From contig NOKP01000024.1 of NCBI GenBank assembly GCA_002682825.1, forward strand, positions 186,001 through 250,000: 64,000 nt of DNA. The letters run 5' to 3'. The stretch comes from Neonectria sp. B-13. Its lineage: Eukaryota > Ascomycota > Sordariomycetes > Hypocreales > Nectriaceae. Shown here in pieces: positions 21,850 through 33,217 of the stretch. The notes under the pieces are model-generated. The model was not told the DNA's origin and made no database searches. It saw only the letters and a list, made by a program, of their open reading frames with translations. The position numbers were made by a program, and so were the translations under genes. Numbering within the stretch: the first letter of the stretch is position 1; the number at the start of each line of letters is the position of its first letter.

Positions 21850-23433
21850 CACCGCGATCGACAGCTGTCGGTTCGTCCTTGGGAGTGTGGTTTCGTCTTG
21901 TGGGTTGTCAGCCACGCGGAGCTCAGGCTGGCTGGCAGAGCGATCTCATATAAGCACAACCGGGATAATCGCACGACTCCAACTTAGGGGTGACTCACTT
22001 GTCAGTAAGTGTATGTCTGCCTAATGCTCACTGGAAGTCATGCGTTATTACGTGGTACTCTGCAGTGTTTATAACCGCAGGAGACATCGAAAGATTTCCT
22101 GCGGCTCGGTGGCCCGACACGCCGGCTGACCCCCAGCAAATATTAGGCTATATAAGCTATACCATGCAACAATTCCTTCGCAGCCGGATTAGCTTGTTCT
22201 GTTGGTTCAGTTACCGCGATAACCAATCTGTTGTCTCCAATGGGCAGGGAATAAGCCAGCCAAGCCCTGCAGCTCGCTTTCGCGAAGCGGTTTCAGTCTG
22301 GGTAATTAGCCATCCGAAAATTCTCCAATTCAACGACCACGCTATACGAAAATCATTCTGATTACCAATCCATCTAAGTGTCTCAAGGCGTCATTTCGAG
22401 CCTCACTGATAGCAAGTTGCTTATGAATCGAGTCCTGCTTTGCAATGTCTTGCCGTGAGAGCAATTGCTATCTCGGAATCACGGGCAGCTTTTCCGAATT
22501 TCAACGGCAGAGAATAGACGAGAACTAATGATGCAAGTCTTAGCCACGCTGGCTGTGTTTTTTGATACAACTGAGATCCCAAATGAGTTACAGGCTATGA
22601 GTTTCAAGTAAGAGAAGGTTCATTCATCTTTCCATGCTATATCAAGTTAAAGGGTATGGTGTAAGCTCAACTACTAGCTTAATAGAGCCACTACAAGAAG
22701 ACTTCAGAAAGCTGTATAATGTGCATCATAGAACATGTAACTAATCAAGCGTGATCCCAGTTATCAGAATTAGTCATGCGGCTAGCTCTTGAACGCTGAC
22801 CATGGAAGTGTTGGGATATGAACTATAACGATAACGACGTGTCGATGCCCACCTTTCAAACAAGACCGACCTCAAACCTTGAGGTGCACTAACTCAACTT
22901 TCGCAGCCACAATTGTCTCGCTCGTGAATCGAGCCAATACGTGCATTACATCTTCAGCAACAGGCGAGCCGTACTCACTGCCGGCGCTTGAGATTTTAGT
23001 CAACGCGTTGTCGTCATGGAGGTTTACCAGCTCGTACGTGGCATAACTTCAGAGGTGGTCAGGGATACGATGACATGACACGCTTGTCCTGACCCCGCGT
23101 CTTTACTCTCTAGGCTTCTTGCATAACACCGAGAGACTGAAAGACTCCTTGTCTCGACGGCCTGACTCTTCTCTAGTACGACTGAAAGACAGTGATCAAA
23201 TATTCGTTTGTTGCAACAGTAGTATTTTTGCTTCCATCTCCCGACGCAGGCTCCATCTATCCAGCGTATCTAGCCGCTGAAAGTTGGGACAGTTCCATGG
23301 CTGTCATCAAGAATCATAACTACACTTCATAACTTCACAGAAGTCCAACGTTAACTATGGAGGTTAAAGAATAGTTCATGCTTTCCAAAGATAGAAGAAC
23401 CTCTCCGGCGTATCAGTTGCGTAGCCCGTAGGG
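21850..23433. other. intergenic, no gene recognised
   Basis: Contains the promoter side of the DHA2 gene. The remainder has only short frames without coding character, and no RNA gene was found. Confidence 0.45.
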
Positions 23434-23673
23434 TTATGTCTCACTGTTTAAGTACCAGCCGCATGGGTCGATAAATCGTGCGAAGTTATGAATCGCTTGG
23501 CCGGGTTCCGGTGGATTGATGATGCGGGATTCCGGCCCCGTACCTGCTAATCCAAAGTATTCCGTAATACGGCCATAGAACTCGGGAGCTCGGGGCCCGG
23601 GAGCTCGGGGCCCGGGCGTCCCGATGGCGGGCTCCGCGGAACCAGATCCCGCCTCGCGCTCGGTATTTGACAT
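23434..23673 (-). CDS. tentative small GC-rich ORF, 79 aa
   Basis: A 79-codon frame in a GC-rich island. It contains an exact 15-bp tandem duplication (GGGAGCTCGGGGCCC twice at 23584-23613) that reads in frame as two GPRAP units. Composition differs sharply from the AT-richer flanks. There is no recognisable domain or splice support, so it may be a non-coding island. Confidence 0.2.
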   Translation of the reverse strand: MSNTEREAGSGSAEPAIGTPGPRAPGPRAPEFYGRITEYFGLAGTGPESRIINPPEPGQAIHNFARFIDPCGWYLNSET

Positions 23674-24272
23674 GACCCATTAGCCGCCCCGATCCCCAAC
23701 TGTGCGTTCTTCTTCCCTGTCTATTATTATTATGTTCTCCGTGACCGTACGTGCTCCGTCACAGCCGGACGGCCTCCAAGGATCCCGAAAACTGCTTCAC
23801 AAAGCCGCAGTGGGGCTTGGTCCAAAGAAAGCAACCTCACCACTGCACAGCCATATCATTTTATTCCATTATTACGAAGCGTCAAATCGGCCACGGGGTG
23901 CTTAGTACCGTCTTATGCCGTCTGTGCCGTGCTGGCCAATGAAAGCAAAGACTATCACGCAATCAAGCCAAACCCTTTGATCTCCTTCATCAGTGTCAAC
24001 CTCGTGGACTCAGTTTGGCCAGTTTCGGGTAAGGCGACTGATGTCAAATGGCGAGGAACGGCGGGATCCCAAAATTTATACGGGCTCCATCGAAAATGAC
24101 ACGGGCTCAAGGTGTATCGCAGTCTGCGTTGCGGCTGCAAAACTTGACTGTAGTGCTTGGGTTTTTCGTCCCAGCGCAGTATTGCGCCTCTCCATGGGTA
24201 CATAGATTGCATAGCCATGATCCCAGTCTACAGCTAAGTTGAACCTTCGGGCCAGTCTTTAAAAGAAGAGAT

Positions 24273-25655
24273 ATGGCGGTGCCAAGACACACAAAACAGA
24301 AGCTTTTTCAAGGCACCCTTCTGGAGCCATTTGTTTGTCAGCAACTAGCAACAATGGAACAAGCAATGGACAATCACCCTTCGTTGGTCGAAGTGACACA
24401 TCAAACACCAGTCAGAACGTCGACAGCGTCAGCGCCAACATCTTCATTCACCATTACCACCAAAAACACAACAGGCTCTCTTATCTCCAGTGTGTGTGCG
24501 AGCGCTGAGGGTTGTTCGAACATTGCCGAGCTCTCGATCCAAACATGGCAGATTGAACATGCCAAGGCGGCGCCCCCTTCCCCCGCCGTGTCGCTTAGAG
24601 ATGGTGCAGGCCGCGATGATGACAATGAAAGGAAATTGGACGGCGCCTATCATCAATACAGCCACGCGTCTCATATGGGCATCCTCGACCCCAGCTATCA
24701 GATCTTCATCAGTCGGCACGGCCATGGAGCGCTTATCTACAAAGTTGAAAACCGCACCGCTGTCGTAACAGGCGATCCTCTCTGCTCGGCAGAACACTTC
24801 AACCAGCTGACAAAGGAGCTGGACCAGTTCCGGAAGGAGCACGGGCTAGGAATTGCTTTCGTGGGAGTTGGTGAAGTCTTTGCCGAATACGCCCGAAAAC
24901 AAGGCTGGACGACATTGCTCTTTGGCCGCGAGCGAGCGATAAATCCGCTCACCAACGCGGTGCTTCACAATGGCGCAGGGAAGCGCATCATCAGTCAGAA
25001 TCGACAGTTGCTGGACCCAAGTCGTGGCGGTATCACTGTCAGCATCTACAGCCCCGGTACGATGCGTCGCGAACCGGCCCTCGAGGCCGAGTTGCAGGAG
25101 GTTTATGACGGCTGGCGGAGGGAGAGGAACTCCAAGCATGGAGCCAGCCTACAAGCGTTTGTCACCGAGTATGACCTCTTCTCTCGCCCAGATATAACCA
25201 TGTACATTTACTCCCGTGGTCGTGACGGCCGTGCCAACGGACTTGCAGTGCTACGCACCCTCGGCGCGCAAGGCGGTTTCCATCTCGACCCATGCGTCGC
25301 ATCGCCCTCCAGCCCACGAGGCATTACCGATCTCCTCATCGTCACCGCCACAAAGCTTCTCAACGTGGCAGGAATAGGATATCTCAGCCTGGGCTACGAG
25401 CCGTTCTCAGACCTTGACGAAATCTCTGGACAAACCCATCTCCAGGCGTGGCTAACGAAGCGGGGGTATCGTCGAGTGATGAAATCGGTGGCCGGTGGTG
25501 GCAAGACGGCGTACCACGACAAGTTTCGACCAGACGAGGCACTGACGTCCAAGTTATATCTTGTTTTGCCCAACGGGGCTTTCCAGGTGTGGCAGCTAGC
25601 TGCGTTGATGCATGTCGCTAATATCAGAATCCGACGGCTGTTGGCACTTGGATGA
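24273..25655 (+). CDS. freestanding DUF2156 protein (LPG-synthase C-terminal-like; candidate ergosteryl-amino-acid synthase)
   Basis: Single exon, 460 aa from the ATG at 24273; the ATG at 24354 would give 433 aa. The first 125 residues are Ser/Thr-rich and variable. From about residue 130 the sequence has the DUF2156/LPG_synthase_C pattern: YQIFISRHGHGALIYKV, TAVVTGDPLCS, LGIAFVGVGEVFAEYARKQGW, LLFGRERAINP, and later GYLSLGYEPFSDL and AWLTKRGYRRVM. This tandem-GNAT-like fold takes an aminoacyl group from tRNA and passes it to a lipid. In bacteria it makes aminoacyl-phosphatidylglycerol. In ascomycetes, DUF2156 fused to AspRS makes ergosteryl-aspartate and freestanding forms make ergosteryl-glycine. 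No tRNA-synthetase domain is present here, so the freestanding class fits. Amino-acid specificity is inference. Confidence 0.8.
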   Translation: MAVPRHTKQKLFQGTLLEPFVCQQLATMEQAMDNHPSLVEVTHQTPVRTSTASAPTSSFTITTKNTTGSLISSVCASAEGCSNIAELSIQTWQIEHAKAAPPSPAVSLRDGAGRDDDNERKLDGAYHQYSHASHMGILDPSYQIFISRHGHGALIYKVENRTAVVTGDPLCSAEHFNQLTKELDQFRKEHGLGIAFVGVGEVFAEYARKQGWTTLLFGRERAINPLTNAVLHNGAGKRIISQNRQLLDPSRGGITVSIYSPGTMRREPALEAELQEVYDGWRRERNSKHGASLQAFVTEYDLFSRPDITMYIYSRGRDGRANGLAVLRTLGAQGGFHLDPCVASPSSPRGITDLLIVTATKLLNVAGIGYLSLGYEPFSDLDEISGQTHLQAWLTKRGYRRVMKSVAGGGKTAYHDKFRPDEALTSKLYLVLPNGAFQVWQLAALMHVANIRIRRLLALG

Positions 25656-27694
25656 TGGCACGCTATAGAAACAATCACTTGTTCCCCAAGAATTTGTCTG
25701 TAGTTGTTTTGTGCCAATTTTCTGATTGGCGATCTAGTTAATTTGTTTGTTAGTACGATAGGGAGGGTATATCTTGTACTGCAGTGATGAGGCTTAACGG
25801 ACCATATAAAGGCGGCGGGGCGGCGAGAGGGCTTCAGCCTACATACAGGTTCTTCCAAATGTTTCAGTATCCGCTCAACAAGGCTAACATTTATGATGAA
25901 CCTCGAGCAAAGGTCTATGCTCTCATATATAGCAACTAGCCGTGTGCATCAAAATAGCGTTAAATAATTAATTAAACTTGTCAATTGCCTCAAAATATGC
26001 TCTGGTTTGCCGTTCTGAGTGCGTGAGCGCACGCGAACAATTGCATCTAGCCTTATTTTCGGCATATGCTGTACAACCCGGGAAAGACCTGTCACGTCGG
26101 AGGAAACAGACTGTTCGGTCGAACAAGCGTCTTGCAATTCTTGCCGCGGATTGCAGGCATCGATCTCAACTGCTCACTTACGTGAATTCTACTGCTAGAA
26201 TTTGCCTGCGCCCCGCTCGAAACCGGCGTGATCCGTTGCTCGGCCCATAATTATTTAGAACCTCGGAGCAGGGACATCCGGACGCGGGTGGAACTAGGCC
26301 CGGCATTGGACTCGGGACTTTACACGCTTCGTGAACCGCCGAGATTCCGAGCCAAATGCGTTTGTTCCTTAACGCCCTTATGTTCGACGTCAGCAGCACA
26401 GCATGTCCGTTATTACCGGTTGGTCGGCCAACCCCGGCTGTGGTTCAGCCTTGAGTGGTTTATTACTTAGACGTGAATCCAAGTCAGACCACAATCAATT
26501 ACCCCCCCCCCCCCTACCGAATTATTCGGAGCACGTTTGCCAGATGGTAGAAGTGCCGGCGCATCGACTAGTCAACGGGAATAGCATCGCTCGATCAGCT
26601 CAAAGCCTTCATTCTGAGCCTCGATCCTGGAAATTTCGCATCCGGCACCCAGTGGTGAATGCCAGTCAAAGGCTACATCCATGAAAGATGGGATTGGTCC
26701 CTTCGTAAATCGCACGTCGCCTTGGAAGGAGCGTGCTCACCCAATCTCGATCCCGACTGCGTACCCCAGATATGTCTCTTTTAGCGTGTGAATTGCGGCT
26801 CCCTCGGATGTGACACGGTGCATGGCATCCCGGTTTGCGTCGACGTCCCTGGCCGTTTACATGGGGGCGGGAGAGCGGTGTGTGACACGGGCGGCAGGAC
26901 TCTGTAATACACTGCAATTGTGAGGGCCAATTAGGTGGTCTGCGATTATGTCTCAATGACGGAAGCGAACTATAGGCAGGCATCTGTTGGTTGAGGGAGG
27001 TGGTAGCGACGCCCCAAAACAGCAGTGTCAAGGCCACCGTCACTGTCACTGTCACTGTCACCCCGCACAGTCCAGTCCAAGTGCGGATGATGATGGCATT
27101 GTGATGGTCCGGCTGCCCTGCTGCCAAGACTCCTGCAGATAACGCAAGCAAGCAGCAAGCCACGCAGACGGACCTCGAAGCTTGTGTCGAAGCTTGATCA
27201 GTGATTCCTCAGCTTGGTCGGTGATTACTCAGAGACTCGCCAGGATGACGGTCACACGCAGGAAACGTGCGAACTTATGACGAATTGGCCGTGGAAAGGC
27301 TGCCGCCCCACCTCCGCCCCGCAAAGGCCGAGCGGGGCCGGGCCTCTGTGATGACTCTGTGGTGGGCATGACTAATGAGGTTCGGACATTCGGCGTGGAA
27401 GGCGAGCGGATGGCCCGGCATTTGCGAGAATTGGCCTGCAAAGTCCGGGACTTTGGCGCAGCGGGGAGACGGACACACGGAACGATCGGCTGCCAAGAGG
27501 GAAGAGAACTTCATGATGTGAGCTGTATGCGTGCTTGTTTGGCTACTAATGCCGAGTCTCTCCCACCCAACTGGCCTGGGATTGAACCTGATCTCTCCAG
27601 CCTCCCTCTCTTCGATACTTCACTGTGAACTGAACCGTCCTGCCAAGCAAACCTCTCTCGTCTCACGCTCACCACCTCCCGCCCGTGATTCACC
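25656..27694. other. intergenic, low-complexity tracts only
   Basis: Holds a run of about 14 C near 26504 and a short (CACTGT)n tract near 27040-27062. Frames of up to 165 codons (27163-26666 minus) lack domains or splice support. Confidence 0.45.
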
Positions 27695-27850
27695 ATGTTC
27701 GTCTATCCCTTCTTCGTCATCCTCGTCCAACTCCTCGGCTTCGTCTCCAGCCTCCTGCACTCGCCCGTGTTCCCGCAGCCGCACCGCACCATCAAGCGCA
27801 TCGCCCAGGAGGAAATGTCGGGCGCATCGCGACGCCAAGCAGCCCACTGA
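27695..27850 (+). CDS. small putative membrane protein, 51 aa
   Basis: A short frame with a good start context (TTCACCATG) and strong C-ending codon preference (TTC, GTC, CTC, CCC), unlike the surrounding DNA. The first 20 residues are hydrophobic (MFVYPFFVILVQLLGFVSSL) and could be a signal anchor or one transmembrane helix. A short basic, Arg/Gln-rich tail follows. A pyrimidine-rich leader precedes the ATG. I do not recognise it, and small ORFs can arise by chance. Confidence 0.4.
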   Translation: MFVYPFFVILVQLLGFVSSLLHSPVFPQPHRTIKRIAQEEMSGASRRQAAH

Positions 27851-30800
27851 AGGCCATTCCGTCACAGTCAGGCTCCGACACCGACTGTTTCAAGATAACG
27901 ACTGCCCAAGATAACGACTACGAATACCCAAGATACCCACAACCCACTCCTTCGACCCATCCCCGACCCATCCCCGACCGAATCCTCGCCGCCCTCGCCG
28001 CTCTCGGGCCGCTACCAGGCTCTAGTCTAGCCCGTCAAGTTTTTTTTTCTTCCTTCGCGTCACTGCCGGCAACACTCGTCAATACCGCATCAGCGATAAT
28101 GACAAATTCGACAATGCTTATGAATCTATTTACAAATCCACCGATCCAGCCCTGTCTGGCTTGGTTACATCGTGGCGCCGCCACCGCGACAAATCCCAGC
28201 CCTGTCCTTCCCCACTGTGTCGGGCTTTTGCGGGCCTGCCTCGAAATGTCTCCGGACGATCCGGTGAATCCGGTCGCAAATTGTCGGGGCTGGGCTTCAT
28301 CATCTTTCTGGACTCCGCGATGACGGGCTCCGTTGTCTCGGGGCTCTGCCATCTCGAGCACTGCCACTCCGCTCCGTCCTTGTGCGACCGTCGCCGGGTC
28401 TCGTATCTCTTCAACACGGTTCCACTCCTCGGGACTTGCAGCCTCGTCAGCGTCCAGCCTCTTGACCCGCACCGATTGTGTCTGGGTTCTGTCTCCTTGG
28501 AAGCTTCTGCACGACTCCCTCATGCGACAACCACCAGAAGAGGACGGTCGATTGATAGGGCTATGGCGAAGCCTGGACATGAGTGGCAGAAAGGGCAGCG
28601 TGGTGGAATGGGCAAAGAGACAGGTCTGAGGCTTCTGAGCTTGAGAACGTGAAGAGCAAGATGCGCAGTAGATACATGATACCCAAGCAATGAATAAATG
28701 ATGGAATTGATTGAACCTATCCCATGACTAACCTTTTCCAATCCCATCCTCAGCACACAGCAACCTTGTAGAAGTGTTGGTCAATGTTTGACATTCTATT
28801 CTTTGGCTCTAGGGTAGCCCCCTCTCGATTGCTGTTGCACGTTTGGCTTGAAACCTCAGCCCTATGGATGCCCAGCAAATCCTCTTGACAGTTGATGACC
28901 CCGCAAAATGATGACCCGGGTGGCAGTATTCGTATTCACAACCGTGAAACCCGTATCTACTCTGTCGCGAGGGCATTCGCCACATTGAAGCTGCTGGGCT
29001 CTTCCCTGAGTGGCTCAGCTCCACCCACACCAGCCTCATGCTTCGCACGTCCCCGACGCGTGCTTCTGAGACACAACACAGGTCTGTTGGCAAACTCCAG
29101 GTCGCGAATGACAATTCGCAAAGGCGAACCGTGATTGGTCTGCCCCAATTCCCCAGCCAAAGCGAAATAGCTTGTCTATCACAAAATATTCATTTCATCA
29201 TCATCCACCAGAGAATATAGCAACATCGAAGAAAGAAGACAAAAGGCCAATGCGACCTTGCGCTTCGACACTCATCTATTCCCATGGTCATCAGACGTAG
29301 TTAATGTGGCTGATGGCATAGAGGGGTTAAGGGGATTAAGGGGTTTAAGGGGATTAGCGGACTTATTGAATTGCCCGCGGATGCCAAACATTCCAATTCG
29401 GCACAGTAAGGCATACATACAGCCTCATAGCACTCGCATGAGATCTACTGCCTCATTCTGCAACTGCCCCCTCCCGCAGGTCAGCGTCGTTGTCACTGCG
29501 TGCCTGGGGTTTTCGAACAGTATCGCCACCATTCGCCGAAGAAGTCGGGATTCTTAGGTCGCTCACAGATGTGCCGCTACCAACCGGCAGGGAGAGCGCG
29601 AACACACAAACTAGCCTGTCACGGGTTCATACCTAGCCTCTCGTTACCAACATCGTCGTTGGGGGGATACTATTCTAGATGCAATGGTTATGACAAAGAG
29701 CTAATGAAGTCGCGTAGTGAAGACGAGCTCATTCCCGCTCTCACGTCCATAGTCAAGGATAGAACCTGAAATGCTCTGAGTTGATGACGGTACATCCTAT
29801 AGGGTAGGGGAGGTTAGTGGTTAGCGACCCTTCTCATGCATGGGCGTAATTGTCTCTGTAGTTGGCCAAAGGACTTCGTTATAGATTACGGCGAAGGGGA
29901 GAAAGTTCATGGTTTAATATAGAGAGATATGCAGTGCGTGGTTACTTTAAAACTATCGTTGATCAAGGCCAGGTGCAATGATTTCATGACTTTCATCAAG
30001 GGAAAGCCTTGCACCTCGTTCCCCACCATCAACTGGGTAACTGACGGGTGCCAGTTACTCGAACTGCTATGCTTGGCAAGGGCATCATGATGATGGGCAG
30101 CCGCTTCTGGGAAGTGTTGAAACCAGCAATGCAGCACCCATTCACAGCATGGGAAGTTCAAATTACAGATCGAATACTCGGCGCAGATATATTCGGCTCT
30201 AATTGAGAATCCTTCCAGACGTCTGAACTATGTTGTGGAATGGCTTGCAGTCAGAAATGTGGTGGCGCTGCAAGAGAGTAAGCAGAGGTCATCCATCATG
30301 CAGAGGTTTGGGGGATCATATCCTGTAAACGAAGCAAGATGGACCTCCGTTGCTTGTCGGGGGTTGATTCTCAAGATCGATCTTAATGCAAGGTTGGATA
30401 AGTGGCACGATGGATTCCAGACTGTTGGCTCTTCGGTATCCTGCTTCGGAACTCTGGCTGCTATTTGCCCCCAGTATTGAAGAAACCACCAATGCCAATG
30501 CTGATACTAGTAGGCTTGAGAGTGTGCTCTTTAGATTTGGCTGCACGGTAATTTCATTTTCCTTTAGTAGTATTCGGATACTCTCCCCAAGGTTCTCCTC
30601 TAGGCGGCTATGGAATTATCTAGCAAGCTCGTTTCGACCTGAGTAGTGTGACAATCGCCATCTAGGACATAGCCTCCTGTGGCACCACTGTATGTGAATG
30701 TTGCTATAAATACTAATAAACGCAAAACATGGATAGCAGGCATCTTTATTTAAGGACACCGCCCGTGGGGCTTCTCTAGCTTATGATGCTTGAGGTAGAA

Positions 30801-30934
30801 GATGAGCTGAATCTCAGCATGAACCTTAGCCTCGCTCAAAGTCTTCAGTGTTTGCTGATTGAATTGCGTCACTGCATCTTGTTGACTGATTCTTAATGGG
30901 TAGCACACTCAAGCTAGGTCCAGCTTTCGCTCTG
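27851..30934. other. intergenic; ambiguous frames, AGGGG tandem
   Basis: At 28040-28330 several overlapping frames look partly protein-like, but no splice model connects them. A four-unit AGGGG-containing repeat lies at 29322-29360. No RNA gene or transposon was seen in this 3-kb stretch. Confidence 0.4.
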
Positions 30935-31511
30935 ATTCTCCATGGGCCCTCACAACTGTGGACTGCAGAATGGGCTTCGACGCCGAGGACGGCTTCACTG
31001 GCACTACGGCCGTGGCCGCGGCATTTGGGCTACCGAGAGGCAGGGGCTATCCGGATGGTCTGGATAATGGCGAACGGAAGCTCGGAGTGACCAGGATTGG
31101 GATCATGCATCAGCGCTTTCGGTCTGTCTCGGATCCCCATTGTGAGGCCGTCAACCAAGTCACCGAGCGGACTCTCAGCAAGCTCCGGGACTCCGGCACC
31201 ACGTTGGTGGATGTAGACATCGAGAACCTCGAGGAGGGCTTGGGGTTATACGCAAACGCATCACTAACGTTCGCGGAGCGATATCAACTCGTCCCTCGCC
31301 GCGAAGCCGCATCTCCTGCAAGACATCGCAGATCAAGTTCCGGAGAAACCTCCGCACGACAAGCTATACTGGCAGTTCCTCTACTGTGACCCATGGGCCT
31401 AACGGCCCGGTATACGTAGACTGCCTGCTGAAGCGGGACGAGTTTAAGCGGCTCGTCGACAGCGTGGAGATGCCGCCCAGGGCCGACGGGCGTTCCCCCA
31501 GACCCGTCTAG
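30935..31511 (+). pseudogene. amidase (amidase-signature family) remnant
   Basis: In one frame, about 30960-31280 reads like the middle-to-late part of an amidase: MGFDAEDGFTGTTAVAAAFG, then GVTRIGIMHQRF, DPHCEAVNQVTER, LRDSGTTLVDVDI. The frame then shifts by one: from 31280 the second frame gives DINSSLAAKPHLLQDIADQV, the usual continuation, ending at a TAA at 31400. One further base shift restores NGPVYVDCLLKRDEFKRLVD until a TAG near 31509. The N-terminal half with the Lys-Ser-Ser catalytic region is absent. At least two frameshifts plus truncation make it dead. Family assignment rests on these blocks only. Confidence 0.55.
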
Positions 31512-31513
31512 CC

Positions 31514-31730
31514 GCGCCCGGGCTGCCTGATCTCTTTGGTTTCGGCATGCGGCGCATTCAAATATACCCAGACGACATGTTCGTCCTGGTGCTCATCCAA
31601 GTCGGCGCGCTGAAAGCTATCCTCGATGCTAAGGATATGTCGCTCAGCCACATCAAGCCGCACGGCGAGCTGCACTTCTCTATACAAGCAAGCTATGTTT
31701 CTCGTCTACAACGCTGTCACATTTGAACAT
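31514..31730 (+). pseudogene. LamB/YcsF (5-oxoprolinase subunit A-like) remnant
   Basis: The frame starting APGLPDLFGFGMRRIQ and continuing VLVLIQVGALKAILDA to SLSHIKPHGELHF matches the LamB/YcsF landmarks AHPGLPDLxGFGRR, QxGAL and VKPHGALY. Only this central portion is present; no start codon or N-terminus precedes it, and the frame runs out shortly afterwards. It lies immediately after the amidase remnant on the same strand. In bacteria and fungi LamB/YcsF genes commonly sit with amidohydrolase or biotin-dependent carboxylase-like genes, so the two remnants were probably one catabolic locus. Confidence 0.7.
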
Positions 31731-33217
31731 GAGTATCGTAACCACCTAGAGCGGGTGTTTAAGCGTTCAGGGGAAGGTCAACAGACGGGCTAAGTGCTTT
31801 GTATGCATGCATTAAGCCAGTCGCAAACCAGCCAAGCGCTCTCGACCCGAAATACGTATTGATGTTCTCGGGGATCAAAGGTTCAGCCATTCTTGGTAGT
31901 GCCAATCGGTGGATTTTCCGCTTGTGCTTGGACGATCGTCACGATCTCAGCTGGCAGTTGTAAACCTAGATTGAAGGGGGCCATTCAGAAGGCGCCGTTC
32001 TCAACGTCCCAATTTGTCCATCGGACAGTGCAACATGGCGGCCGACATGGAGATTCATGCAGAGGTTTTAGTCTTCATCATCCGAGAGTCCGACGCTACT
32101 CCAGCATCTCAACAATTCAGAAGCGGTGTCACCAATGATGCCGCGGCCGAAAACAACCTCCCACACTCCGAGTTCAGGGTTGATACTGGGATGACGTCAA
32201 GGGCCAACAATGACGCAGCACGGGCACGGAGAAGTTGATGGCCGTTGTCTCGCAGTGCTGTCGGGGTGTGCTGGGATCCGAAACCCCGAAAGGTCAGAAA
32301 ATAGATCAGAAATGAGTCTTAATGAGTGATCTGAGCAACACCAAGCCCCAATAGGCTTGACTAGCATGGGCTAGGGCTGGCATCTGCACGGCGACCCAAG
32401 CGCACAAGATCTAAGCCAGCTCATTGGTTCACCGGGGTAATTCTGCGGCGGCCGGCTTGATCCTAAGGCCGATCCCTACTATCCCTTTGAGTAGTCAAAG
32501 GGATACGGGGTCTCAGTCCTCGATTGTGAATTCTGGGCGGGTTGTCGGACCCATGGACGGACCCGACACATGCTGGAAGCATTGGGTCTCGTATCGAAAT
32601 CGCCCACTGCAATCTCACCATTTCATACTGTAACCAGAACCAGAACAATAGATGTAAACAAGTGACTGTAGGATTGACGCGATAATAGAAGCCAATATGG
32701 TGACAGATGAATTCAACCTCCCGACACGGAGCGCCAAATCTGTCCCATTTCATCGCACGGTGCCTCCTATCATCAACCAAAAAGAAATACGTGCATGGAC
32801 TGTAAAGTGCCTGAGCTAGCAAAAGCAAAGTAGTGAACCTTGCATTGCTATGTCCGCGCTGCATTACAGCACGCCTACGCGCGTCGACTACGACAAGACG
32901 CCAACACAATCTACCGTGACTAAGCGGATTTCGGGCCCGCGGCACGCCCAACGATCCCGAAAGGAGTTGAGGTGTTCGTGTCAGAAGTGGCAACTCTCCC
33001 GTCATAACGCCTAGCCATAACGCCTAGTATGTTAGGGTAATGACAAGTTTCTATTTAGATAGACGGTCCCTCGTAGCCCAAGAGAGATCTTATTAAACAC
33101 ACACTTGATATTCCCCTCATTTCGATTGCAGGTGACCGTTTGAAGCTCCCAAGTCGATCAGGTTGTAGCTAAGCTACGTCTCTCCACGGACAACCACCAA
33201 CGCGAGAGTCACCCAAC
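31731..33217. other. intergenic, ABC-transporter promoter region
   Basis: May contain further decayed pieces of the amidase/LamB locus (about 31700-31890), but none could be named. A short direct repeat, CATAACGCCTAG twice, lies at about 33003-33028. The last 200 bp should hold the ABC-transporter promoter. Confidence 0.4.

Noticed and set aside
26500..26520. Run of about 14 C
   Set aside because: Simple homopolymer in intergenic DNA; its length may even be a sequencing artefact.
28035..28580. 181-codon minus-strand frame and overlapping plus-strand frames
   Set aside because: No domain, poor coding character and mutually overlapping frames. Nothing indicates which, if any, is used.
32463..33005. 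180-codon minus-strand frame upstream of the ABC transporter
   Set aside because: Arg/His/Cys-rich translation without recognisable family; probably the chance product of a GC-rich promoter region.
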